Shown: positions 15,660 through 22,895 of the stretch, piece after piece
Layout of the letters: every line of letters begins with the position of its first letter
Numbering within the stretch: position 1 is the stretch's first letter
Source of the DNA: Acidimicrobiaceae bacterium
GTDB lineage: Bacteria > Actinomycetota > Acidimicrobiia > Acidimicrobiales > RAAP-2
Assembly (NCBI GenBank): GCA_003135595.1
Contig: PLCI01000067.1
Location: 1-26,568 of the forward strand
Reading direction: 5' to 3'
DNA: 26,568 nucleotides
Notes under the pieces: generated by a model
Seen by the model: only the letters and a program-made list of their open reading frames with translations
The model's database searches: none
Told to the model about the DNA's origin: nothing
Translations under genes and position numbers: made by a program

Positions 15660-15677
15660 GGTGACCGAGCGGTAACC
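15660..15677 (-). promoter_or_regulatory. GGTTACC-N4-GGTCACC direct repeat, possible OmpR-type (MtrA-like) site
   Basis: Read on the minus strand the site is GGTTACC-GCTC-GGTCACC, two heptamers with an 11-bp period; it is also an imperfect palindrome. A TAGGGT -10-like hexamer follows at once on the same strand. Direct repeats at one-helical-turn spacing are the usual target form of OmpR-family response regulators such as MtrA, which controls rpf and other cell-wall genes in Actinobacteria (family knowledge; link inferred). Confidence 0.4.
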
Positions 15678-15733
15678 GGGATCGGCCCGGGCGCCCTGGA
15701 GCCGGAGACTCAAGCGGTTTTCAGCCCTGATCT

Positions 15734-15782
15734 GGGGGCTCACCACTGGTTCCAGACGCCAAAAAAAACCTACTAAGCCCCC
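15734..15782. repeat. Inverted repeat GGGGGCT/AGCCCCC enclosing an A8/T8 run
   Basis: Seven-bp perfect arms (15734-15740 and 15776-15782) enclose a small hairpin CTGG-TT-CCAG (15746-15755) and eight consecutive A (15761-15768). On the minus strand the A run becomes T8 about 95 nt after the ABC ATPase stop, so it could be part of a terminator for that operon, although no strong stem sits directly before the T run. Confidence 0.35.
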
Positions 15783-15863
15783 TGCATTCCTGCGCATTCG
15801 AGCCAGATGACCGCGAGCTGGCGCAGCCCCTGCTCGACGGCCGACGAGGTCGACCCCCGGGAC

Positions 15864-16535
15864 TCAGGTCGTGGCGAGCTGGCCGTCTTCGAGCCGGAAC
15901 TGGACGTCGGCCCTCTGGGCGACGGACTGGTCGTGGGTGACCACGATCACGGTCGTGCTTGCGGTGTGGCTGAGCTCGCCGAGGAGGTCCACGATCACCC
16001 GGCCGGTCTTGGAGTCGAGGTTGCCCGTGGGCTCATCGGCCAGGATCAGCTTGGGCTGGTTGGCGAGCGCCCTCGCGATCGCGACGCGCTGCTGCTCGCC
16101 GCCTGAGAGCTTGGCTGGCCGACGCTGCTGCTTGGAGCCCGCGAGGCCAACCTGCTCGAGGAGGCCGAGGGCCCTCGATCGCTGCTCGGACCGTGCCACC
16201 CCCGCGAACTCCATCGGGAGCATGACGTTCTCGGTGGCGTCCAGGTTGGGGATCAGGCTGAAGTTCTGGAAGACGAAGCCGATCATGTCGCGGCGGAACT
16301 TGATGAGCTGGCGATCCGAGCCACTGCTGATGACGAGATCGTCGACCCGGACCTCGCCCGAGCTCGGCCGGTCGAGCCCGCCGAGGAGCGACAGCAGCGT
16401 GGACTTCCCGCTGCCGCTCGTCCCGACGATCGACGCGAACTGCCCGGTCTCGACGGCGAGCGACAGGTTGTCGACCGCCGTCACCTTCGAGTCGCCTGAC
16501 TTGTACGTCTTGGTCAGATTGGTCACCGTGATCAT
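15864..16535 (-). CDS. ABC transporter ATPase, MacB/LolD type
   Basis: A 223-residue ATPase with Walker A GTSGSGKS (38-45), Q-loop Q90, signature LSGGE (143-147), Walker B LILADEP (163-169) and switch histidine H201. The EPTGNLDS stretch is typical of the MacB/LolD/FtsE group, which pairs with FtsX-domain permeases and powers mechanotransmission across the membrane. ATG 16535 shares one base with the permease stop (TGATG) and has AGGAG six bases upstream; GTG 16538 is an alternative but too close to that site. It forms an operon with the permease upstream. Exported substrate unknown; peptide, lipid or drug are all possible. Confidence 0.93.
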   Translation of the reverse strand: MITVTNLTKTYKSGDSKVTAVDNLSLAVETGQFASIVGTSGSGKSTLLSLLGGLDRPSSGEVRVDDLVISSGSDRQLIKFRRDMIGFVFQNFSLIPNLDATENVMLPMEFAGVARSEQRSRALGLLEQVGLAGSKQQRRPAKLSGGEQQRVAIARALANQPKLILADEPTGNLDSKTGRVIVDLLGELSHTASTTVIVVTHDQSVAQRADVQFRLEDGQLATT

Positions 16536-17881
16536 CACTCGCTCCTCATCACTTCTGCTGGGCGGACCTTCGCGATCAGGTACGAGGGCACGGCGCTGCC
16601 GATGAGCGCGATCCCGACTGCGGCGAGGATCCCGTAGAGCAGGATGCTGGGGCCCACGGCGGCATGGAGGTCCGCGATCGCCTGCCCCGGTCGGAACCCC
16701 GCGCCCGCGAGACGCCCGCCAGGCCCTCCGCCCGGACCGCTCGAGGTGCTGCTGTTGCGCTCGAGGACGCCGAGGATCGGGTTCGCGAGCAGCGCCCCCA
16801 GGATGATGCCGAACACGCCGCCCAGCACGGTGAGGGTCATCGCCTCGGTGATGAAGGTGCTCACGATGCCGTGATTGGAGGAGCCGAACGCCTTGAGGAC
16901 CCCGATCTCGCGGCGCCGCTCGCGGACGATCATGAGCATGGAGAGCAGCAGGATGATCGAGCCGGCGATGAGCGCGCCGACGAGGCTGTACAGCGAGATC
17001 GACTTGATGGAGCTGTAGGAGTCGACGAGCGACTGGGTCCCCGGCGTGCCGACCGTCACGGTCGCGACGCTGGCGCCGAGCCGCGCCTGCAGCGCCGCCG
17101 CTGTCGAGCTGACGTTGGCGATCGAGTCCACGGTGACGGTGGCCGAGGTCGGGCCCGAGACGCCCGAGAGCGCCTCCATGGTGCGGATCGGGATGATCAT
17201 GCCCGCGTTCGTAAACGTGCTGTTCGTCGTGTAGATGCCCGCGACCGTGAAGGTCTTCTTGTAGGCCGTGAACGTGCTGCCGACCGTGAGGCCGTTCTTC
17301 GTCGCAAGCGACGAGCCCACCTCAGCGACGTAGGACGCCGAGCTCCCCGAGATCGCCGAGCCCGAGTCGAGCTTGAAGGACGACGCGTTGAGCACGGTGG
17401 CGTTCGTCGTCCGGTTGGTGCCCGTCGCTTGGACGGGCGGCGTGAAGTTCGACGACGGGCCGCCGCCGAACGTGCGGCCGAGGGAGCCTGCCGCGACCGG
17501 CGAGGTCAGGTTGGTGGTCGCGTTCGGGTTCGTCTGCCCGCCGAAGAACCCCCCCGGGGTCGAGGTGCTCGACGAGTTCGTGAGCCGCCCGGTGATGGAC
17601 TGGGCCACGGACACGACGTGGGTCGTGTCGGTGATCGTCGTGAGGTCCGACGCACTCAGGGGATTTCCGCCGCCGAACCCGAGCCCGCCGAAACCGGCTG
17701 GGGTCACCGAGATGGTGTTGCCCGACGAGGCCGAGACCGACGTGATCCGCTGGGCGACCGCCTGGTGAGCGAGGATCATCACGAGCGCAAGCCCGAAGCT
17801 GATCCCCAGAATCAGCACGATCGACACCGTGCGGATGGCGTTGCGGAACGCGTTCTTCGTCCCGCGTCTGACTGAGCCCAT
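16535..17881 (-). CDS. MacB-type ABC permease with FtsX domain
   Basis: A 448-residue permease with the four-TM MacB layout: one N-terminal segment (about 19-39), a large extracytoplasmic domain (45-295), then three segments (about 297-320, 346-368, 410-435). The FtsX core includes RERRREIGVLKAFGSS (320-335) and the final VRPAEVMRSE. The external domain has Gly/Asn/Ser-rich low-complexity stretches (64-72, 108-148), and a Gly-rich loop (375-398) lies between the last helices. ATG 17881 is preceded by GAGGAGG at nine bases; the frame is open 17 codons further up without support. Its partner is the ATPase encoded next in the operon. Confidence 0.9.
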   Translation of the reverse strand: MGSVRRGTKNAFRNAIRTVSIVLILGISFGLALVMILAHQAVAQRITSVSASSGNTISVTPAGFGGLGFGGGNPLSASDLTTITDTTHVVSVAQSITGRLTNSSSTSTPGGFFGGQTNPNATTNLTSPVAAGSLGRTFGGGPSSNFTPPVQATGTNRTTNATVLNASSFKLDSGSAISGSSASYVAEVGSSLATKNGLTVGSTFTAYKKTFTVAGIYTTNSTFTNAGMIIPIRTMEALSGVSGPTSATVTVDSIANVSSTAAALQARLGASVATVTVGTPGTQSLVDSYSSIKSISLYSLVGALIAGSIILLLSMLMIVRERRREIGVLKAFGSSNHGIVSTFITEAMTLTVLGGVFGIILGALLANPILGVLERNSSTSSGPGGGPGGRLAGAGFRPGQAIADLHAAVGPSILLYGILAAVGIALIGSAVPSYLIAKVRPAEVMRSE

Positions 17882-17970
17882 CTGGGTCGTCCTCCTCGTC
17901 GGCGTGCACTCGGCAACGTACGAGCGCCACATAAGGACGGACTGAGAGCGAGCTGTGCGCGCGTTAGGAA

Positions 17971-17988
17971 ACCGGCAGCGGCGCCGGT
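17971..17988 (-). terminator. Hairpin after MFS exporter 2
   Basis: ACCGGC and GCCGGT are perfect 6-bp arms around a 6-nt loop, 28 bp beyond the exporter stop on the minus strand and followed on that strand by TTTCCT. It probably separates the exporter transcript from the MacB-type operon downstream. Confidence 0.5.
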
Positions 17989-18015
17989 CTCGTGTGCTGC
18001 CCGGGGGCCGCCCGC

Positions 18016-19539
18016 CTACGGGTCAATCCGTGCGAGGGAACGTCGGGCGGTGGGCAGCGTGGCCGGCAGCACCTCCCCGTTCGCCTCGAGCCTCGTGCGC
18101 CGGACGAGCGCGAACGCCGCGACGCCAGCCAAGACCATGACGACGGCACTAAACGTGAACGCGGTGGTGTAGCCGTGCACGGCGGCCGCTGCCAGGGCGC
18201 TGCGTGCCCCTCCTTGGCTCACGAGGTAGCTGGCTGTCGCGGTGGACGCGATCGTGTTGATGAGGGCGGCGCCCATGGCGCTGCCGGTCTGCTGGGTGGT
18301 GTTGACGAGGGCGCTGGCCACGCCCGCATCCTCGGGGCTCACACCGGTGAGTGCCGTGCTGTTCATCGGCACGAAGGTCATGCCCATGCCCACGCTCACG
18401 ACGAGCTCTGCCGGCAGTGCGATCGACACGAAGCTGGAGTGCAGGGTGAGCAGCGTGAAGAGCCAGAGGCCGACAGCGGCCATCGCGATCCCCACCGTCA
18501 TGATCCGGCGGGGCCCGAGCCTCGGCATCAGCCGCCCAGAGGCGGCGGCGCCGACGACGATGCCCAGCGAGAACGGGATGAAGGCGAGACCGGTCCGCAT
18601 CGCCGAGTAGTGCAAGGTTCCCTGGAAGTAAAAGGTGAGCGAGAGGAACGTGCCGAGAAGTGCCACCCCGACGAGGAGCGACGTGAGGAACGAGCCGCCC
18701 CGGTCTCGATCGAGGATCACGCGCAACGGCAGCAGGGGGTGGGCGGTCCGCAGCTCGATGAGGACGAAGCTCGCGAGGAGCAGCGCGGCGGCGCCGAAGA
18801 GCTCGAGCGTCGTCGCTGACCCCCACCCGTCGGTGCCCGCCGTCGTGAAGCCGTAGACGAGTGCGAGGAGGCCGAGCGTGACCGCGACCGCGCCCGGGAT
18901 GTCGTAGCCGTGTCGCGCCGAGCTCTTGGACTCCGTCACGTACCGCACCGCGCCGAGCGCCGCGGCGATCGCGATGGGGACGTTGACGAGCAGCGTCCAG
19001 CGCCACGAGGCGTACTCGGTGAGGACGCCGCCGAGGATGAGCCCGACCGCCGCGCCTGCCCCGGCGATGCCGCCGTAGACGGCGAACGCCCTCGCTCGCT
19101 CCCTCGGCTCGTGGAACGCCACGGTGAGCAGCGAGAGCGCGGCCGGAGCCATGACGGCGGCGAACGCGCCCTGCAGGGCGCGGGCGCTGAAGAGCGTCGC
19201 GGCGTTCTGCGCGAGGCCGCCGAGCGCCGAGGCGGCCGCGAAGCCGAGCAGGCTCACGATGAACGTCCGCTTCCGCCCGAGGTAGTCCGCGATGCGGCCG
19301 CCGAGGAGCAGGAGGCCGCCGAACGACAGCGTGTACGCCGTGAGCATCCACTGGCGGTTCGCGACGGAGATGTGCAGCGACTGCTGCGCCGAGGGCAGGG
19401 CGATGATCACGACCGAGGCGTCGAGCACCACCATGAGCTGGGCGACCGCGATGACCCACAGCGCGCGGAACCGCTGGGGGTCGGGCGCGGGGACGGCAGC
19501 GGCGGGGCTCGTTCGGTCCCGCTCGAGCGTGGTGGTCAT
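18016..19539 (-). CDS. MFS drug exporter 2, DHA2 (14-TM)
   Basis: A 507-residue exporter of the same family as the one at 9931. LMVVLDASVVIIALP (35-49) marks the first helix, motif A is GGRIADYLGRKRTF (80-93), motif C is GAAVGLILGGVLTE (162-175) and SWRWTLLVNVPI follows. AAGGAG lies five bases before ATG 19539. It is divergent from the second TetR gene; a near-consensus promoter TTGACA-N18-TATAGT on the minus strand is overlapped by that regulator's operator, which suggests tight repression and strong induced expression. The tail after the last helix is short and basic. Substrate unknown, probably a toxic small molecule. Confidence 0.94.
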   Translation of the reverse strand: MTTTLERDRTSPAAAVPAPDPQRFRALWVIAVAQLMVVLDASVVIIALPSAQQSLHISVANRQWMLTAYTLSFGGLLLLGGRIADYLGRKRTFIVSLLGFAAASALGGLAQNAATLFSARALQGAFAAVMAPAALSLLTVAFHEPRERARAFAVYGGIAGAGAAVGLILGGVLTEYASWRWTLLVNVPIAIAAALGAVRYVTESKSSARHGYDIPGAVAVTLGLLALVYGFTTAGTDGWGSATTLELFGAAALLLASFVLIELRTAHPLLPLRVILDRDRGGSFLTSLLVGVALLGTFLSLTFYFQGTLHYSAMRTGLAFIPFSLGIVVGAAASGRLMPRLGPRRIMTVGIAMAAVGLWLFTLLTLHSSFVSIALPAELVVSVGMGMTFVPMNSTALTGVSPEDAGVASALVNTTQQTGSAMGAALINTIASTATASYLVSQGGARSALAAAAVHGYTTAFTFSAVVMVLAGVAAFALVRRTRLEANGEVLPATLPTARRSLARIDP

Positions 19540-19576
19540 GGGATCTCCTTGTGCTGGCTGGATCTGCTCCGCCCCC

Positions 19577-19605
19577 TTGGCAGGTCACGACGCGTGGGAT
19601 ACAAT
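19577..19605 (+). promoter_or_regulatory. Promoter of tetR2, TTGGCA-N17-TACAAT
   Basis: TTGGCA (19577-19582) and TACAAT (19600-19605) are exactly 17 bp apart. Transcription would start near 19612, three bases before the operator, so the regulator should repress itself. The leader to TTG 19673 would be about 60 nt. Confidence 0.6.
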
Positions 19606-19614
19606 CGGAGCATC

Positions 19615-19637
19615 GGTTCCGCTTACTATACGGAACC
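19615..19637. promoter_or_regulatory. TetR operator 2, GGTTCCG-N9-CGGAACC
   Basis: Perfect 7-bp arms flank CTTACTATA. The inner 17-bp core (19618-19634) matches operator 1 in 14 positions. It covers the minus-strand -10 TATAGT and lies at the start of the plus-strand transcript. An extra half-site GTTCCG is present at 19641-19646. Confidence 0.75.
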
Positions 19638-19654
19638 AGAGTTCCGTTTGTCAA
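19625..19654 (-). promoter_or_regulatory. Promoter of MFS exporter 2, TTGACA-N18-TATAGT
   Basis: On the minus strand TTGACA (rc of 19649-19654) and TATAGT (rc of 19625-19630) are 18 bp apart, close to the sigma-70 consensus. Transcription would start near 19618, leaving an untranslated leader of about 79 nt before ATG 19539. The -10 is inside the TetR operator. Confidence 0.65.
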
Positions 19655-19672
19655 CCCAGAGGACCGCGAGCG

Positions 19673-20311
19673 TTGTCGACCAAGTCAGCAGACCCCAAGT
19701 CAGCAGACCCCAAGCCGGCGGGACCCGCCCCTGACACCGAGCGCACGCGCCCGCTCCGCTCCGACGCGATCCGAAACCGCTCGCGTGTGCTCGCGGCAGC
19801 CGAGGAGGTCTTCGCCGCCCAGGGTGTCGACGTGCCCGTCGACGTGATCGCCGAACGCGCAGGGGTCGGCGTCGGCACCCTCTACCGGCACTTCCCGACC
19901 AAGGAGGCCCTCTTCGAGGCGATCCTGGTCGAGCGCGTCGCGGAGATCGCCGCGGATGCGCGCGAGCGCCTCGGCGCAGAGGACCACGGCGCCGCGTTCT
20001 TCGGCTTCCTCGAGTACCTGGTCTCGGAGAGCTCGCGCAAGCGGGACCTGATCAACGCGTTCGCCGTGGCGGGCGTTGAGCTCGAGGTCGTCGCGGCCGC
20101 AGCCAAGCACGACCTGCAGTCCGCGGTGACCGATCTCCTGCACGAGGCCCAACGTGCCGATGCGGTCCGGTCTGACGTGACCGCTCCGCTGGTCCTCTCA
20201 TTGGTCGGTGCGGCCTGCTCGGCCGTCGACCACATCCAGCCCGGCACGTCGCCGAGCGAGATGCTGGCCGTCGTGTGCGACGGGCTGCGGACGCAGGGCA
20301 CGCCGCGCTAG
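19673..20311 (+). CDS. TetR-family regulator 2, divergent from MFS exporter 2
   Basis: A 212-residue repressor starting at TTG 19673, nine bases after AGAGGA; no other in-frame start retains the DNA-binding domain and has a ribosome binding site. A short, disordered N-terminus (1-27) contains a duplicated KSADP encoded by a 15-bp tandem repeat. The helix-turn-helix lies at about 37-75 with IAERAGVGVGTLYRHFP (59-75), and a helical ligand-binding domain follows. It should bind the GGTTCCG-N9-CGGAACC palindrome 35 bp upstream and control both itself and the MFS gene. The similarity of its HTH and operator to those at 9198-9883 suggests a duplicated regulatory pair. The inducer is unknown. Confidence 0.92.
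   Translation: MSTKSADPKSADPKPAGPAPDTERTRPLRSDAIRNRSRVLAAAEEVFAAQGVDVPVDVIAERAGVGVGTLYRHFPTKEALFEAILVERVAEIAADARERLGAEDHGAAFFGFLEYLVSESSRKRDLINAFAVAGVELEVVAAAAKHDLQSAVTDLLHEAQRADAVRSDVTAPLVLSLVGAACSAVDHIQPGTSPSEMLAVVCDGLRTQGTPR
19682..19711 (+). repeat. Two tandem copies of AAGTCAGCAGACCCC
   Basis: Exact 15-bp duplication inside the N-terminal coding part of tetR2, giving KSADPKSADP. A third degenerate copy (AAGCCGGCG) follows. The repeat keeps frame, so copy number could vary without breaking the gene. Confidence 0.85.
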
Positions 20312-20331
20312 CCGAGGCGCACCATCCGCTC

Positions 20332-20358
20332 GCCGGACCCGCGAGCGCTCGCTCCGGC
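20332..20358. terminator. Bidirectional hairpin between tetR2 and the FtsX permease
   Basis: GCCGGA (20332-20337) pairs with TCCGGC (20353-20358) around an inner self-complementary GCGAGCGCTCGC (20341-20352), with a 3-nt bulge. It sits in the 55-bp gap between two convergent genes, where a shared terminator is expected. There is no T run. Confidence 0.5.
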
Positions 20359-20366
20359 TCTCCGTC

Positions 20367-22895
20367 TCACTCCGTCGAGATCGCGGCCAGGACGTCCAGC
20401 TTGGCAGCGTGGCGCGCGGGCCAGCTGGCGGCACCGAGGCCGAGGAGGCCTGCAAGCACGAGGAAGGTGACGAGGCTGCTCACGGGCACGGCGATCTCGG
20501 TGATGCCCTGCTGGCGGAGCGATGCAGCCAGCGCGACACCGAGGAACGTGCCGACGAGGATGCCGATGATCGCACCGAAGAGCGCCAGGATCACTGACTC
20601 GGCGCGGATCATCGTGCGAACCTGTCGCCGTTTCATGCCGACGGCGCGCAGCAGCCCGATCTCGCGGGTGCGCTCGAAGACCGAGAGCATGAGCGTGTTC
20701 ACGATGCCGATGAGCGCGATCAGGACCGCGAGCGCCAGCAGGGCGTAGATGAGGCCCAGCAGCTGGCTCACCTGGGCTTGCTGGGCCTTCTCGAACTGCG
20801 TGCGCGTCTGGATCTTGAGGTTCGGATAGGCGTGGAGGGCCGCGATCACACGGCGCTCGACGCCCGTGCTGCCGTTGGTCTGCAAGAGGACCGCCAAGGG
20901 AACGGGGTTCTCGAAGTGCGAGAGGAAGAAGCCGTCGCCCGAGAGGTAGCTCCCGATCAGCGCGTTGGGCTCGTAGATGCCACCGATGCGCACCGTGGAC
21001 GCCCCCGTCTTCGCGAACCGCACGCTGACGAAGTCGCCGACAGCGACGTGCGACGTCATGGCCGTCGTCGAGTCGACGAGGAGCTCGCCGTGCGCGAGCG
21101 CACCCACGGTGCCCTCGGTCATGCGGAGGATGAGCGTGAGGCCCACGCTCTTGGTCGAGATCGCCGTCATGGTCGAGATCGAGTGCTGGAACTCGAACTC
21201 ACCCGCGTAGACCGTCGACGTCGCCGTCACCCCCGCGACGGCGGCTGCCACGCCGGGCACCGTGTCGCTGAACCCGCCCATGCCGTTGCTCGAAGAGGTG
21301 ACGATGAGGTTCGCGCTGATGGCGTTGTCGATGCTGCTGGTGGCGGACCTCGACAGCGACGCGCCGAAGACGGCGACCGCGGAGATCAGCGCGAGTCCGA
21401 TCATGAGGGCCGACGCGGTCTGCGCGGTGCGACGCGGGCTCCGCATGGAGTTCTCCCGTCCGAGCCGCCCGGGTGTTCCGAGGAGCTTGGCCAACGGGCG
21501 ACCGAGCACGCTGGCGATGGGCCGCGCCACGACGGGGGCAAGCTGTGCGACCCCGATGAAGATGCACACCGCGCCAAGCCCCACGAGCTGAATGGCGGGC
21601 TTCGTGAGACCGTCAGCCAGCGCGCCGATCCCCACCGCCGAGAAGAGGCCGCCGACGACGTACCGGCGGCGCAGCGTGGCGGCGTGGACGACGGGATGGT
21701 CGACGAGGGCCGCGACCGGCGGGATCCGAACCGCGTTGCGCGCGGGGCCGACCGCCGCGACCAGGGTGACGCCGACACCGACGAGGAGTCCGACGATCGC
21801 CGTGCGGGCCTCGAACACGAGCGGTCCCGTCGGCAGCGTGATCCCGAACCCGCTCAAGAGCTTCACGAGTCCAACGGCCGCCAGGACGCCCAGGGCGAGG
21901 CCGATGAGCGAGGAGACCAGCCCGATGACGGCGGCCTCGACGAGCACCGACCAGAAGACCTGTCGGCGGCTGGCGCCGACGATGCGCAGGAGCGCGAGCT
22001 CGCGCGTCCGCTGGCCCACTGTGATCGTGAAGGTGTTGAAGATCGTGAAGGCGCCGACGAATAGGGAGATGAAGGCAAAGACGAGGAGCGCGATGGAGAA
22101 GAACCCGAGCGCCTTGCTGATCGTGCTCGTCTGCTCGTTCACGACGGTCTGGCCGGTGACGACCTCCACGCCGTGCGGGAGGATCGCAGCGAGCGCGCGC
22201 TGCACCTGGGTCTTGTCGGCACCCGGTGCCACGCGAACGTTGATCGAGTCGAGGCGACCGGGCTCATGGAAGAGCGCCTGGGCAGTGGTCAGGGTGAACG
22301 CCGCCAGCGTCGCGCCAGCCAGGTTGTTCGCCGTGCCGAACGTCGCGATGCCGGTGATCGTGAAGGTCTCGGGCGGACCGAGCAGGAGGATGCGGACGCG
22401 GTCGCCGACCGTGAAGTGGTACTTCCCGGCCGTGCCTGCGTCCATGACGACGTCGTGCGGCGACGTGGGCGCCGTGCCCTGCGTCAGCCGGAGCGCAGAG
22501 AGCTCGTCGTTCGGGTCGAACGACAGCCCGATGGTCGGCGCGCCACCGGTCACGACCGCCTTGCCGTCGCGCGCGATGTACTGGGCGTAGCCGGCGACGG
22601 TGCCCTGCGCGACGCCGACGCCAGGGACGCGTCGCACCTTGGCGAGCAGGGACTCGGGGATGGCCCTGCGCACGGCGCCACCCCCTGGCGCGTTGCTCTC
22701 GAACGCGGCAACGCCGCGGACCTGGAAGTCGACGTGCTTGTAGATGTTGCCGAACAGGACTGAGAAGGTGTTGTTCAGCGTGTCGGTGAGCACGTAGGTC
22801 CCGGAGATGAACGTCACGCCGAGCACGATCGCCAGCGCCGTGAGGACGAGGCGCAGCTTGTGGGCGCGCATGCCCCTGACGGCCACTTTCCACAT
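20367..22895 (-). CDS. ABC permease with two FtsX domains
   Basis: An 842-residue permease of the large actinobacterial duplicated type. After the first membrane segment (about 18-37) comes an extracytoplasmic domain, then FtsX domain 1 (about 265-395) with RTRELALLRIVGASRRQV (297-314). A middle pair of segments, a second extracytoplasmic domain, and FtsX domain 2 near the C-terminus with the parallel sequence RTREIGLLRAVGMKRRQV complete it. Its ATG shares one base with the ATPase stop (TGATG), so the two are translated together and form one transporter. Such systems export lipids, peptides or drugs, or signal envelope stress; the substrate is unknown. It ends convergent with tetR2. Confidence 0.93.
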   Translation of the reverse strand: MWKVAVRGMRAHKLRLVLTALAIVLGVTFISGTYVLTDTLNNTFSVLFGNIYKHVDFQVRGVAAFESNAPGGGAVRRAIPESLLAKVRRVPGVGVAQGTVAGYAQYIARDGKAVVTGGAPTIGLSFDPNDELSALRLTQGTAPTSPHDVVMDAGTAGKYHFTVGDRVRILLLGPPETFTITGIATFGTANNLAGATLAAFTLTTAQALFHEPGRLDSINVRVAPGADKTQVQRALAAILPHGVEVVTGQTVVNEQTSTISKALGFFSIALLVFAFISLFVGAFTIFNTFTITVGQRTRELALLRIVGASRRQVFWSVLVEAAVIGLVSSLIGLALGVLAAVGLVKLLSGFGITLPTGPLVFEARTAIVGLLVGVGVTLVAAVGPARNAVRIPPVAALVDHPVVHAATLRRRYVVGGLFSAVGIGALADGLTKPAIQLVGLGAVCIFIGVAQLAPVVARPIASVLGRPLAKLLGTPGRLGRENSMRSPRRTAQTASALMIGLALISAVAVFGASLSRSATSSIDNAISANLIVTSSSNGMGGFSDTVPGVAAAVAGVTATSTVYAGEFEFQHSISTMTAISTKSVGLTLILRMTEGTVGALAHGELLVDSTTAMTSHVAVGDFVSVRFAKTGASTVRIGGIYEPNALIGSYLSGDGFFLSHFENPVPLAVLLQTNGSTGVERRVIAALHAYPNLKIQTRTQFEKAQQAQVSQLLGLIYALLALAVLIALIGIVNTLMLSVFERTREIGLLRAVGMKRRQVRTMIRAESVILALFGAIIGILVGTFLGVALAASLRQQGITEIAVPVSSLVTFLVLAGLLGLGAASWPARHAAKLDVLAAISTE

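Larger units (their letters stand above)
15492..15863. other. Gene-free 372-bp stretch upstream of the transglycosylase-like gene
   Basis: This space lies between the minus-strand ABC ATPase and the minus-strand transglycosylase-like gene. It holds the GGTYACC repeat (15660-15677), a TAGGGT -10-like hexamer on the minus strand (rc of 15652-15657), the long inverted repeat at 15734-15782 with an 8-T run, and a possible leader of about 150 nt. No gene was recognised in it. Confidence 0.5.

Noticed and set aside
15748..15760. tRNA-like T-loop sequence GGTTCCAGACGCC
   Set aside because: No acceptor stem, D-arm or anticodon arm can be built around it, and there is no CCA-compatible end.
15504..15800. 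Possible ydaO-type c-di-AMP riboswitch before the transglycosylase-like gene
   Set aside because: The context is right for actinobacterial rpf genes, and a CGCTTGAGTCTC stretch on the minus strand is faintly similar, but the conserved GGGGAACC, GGTGAATC and CAGCTAACC blocks are not there.
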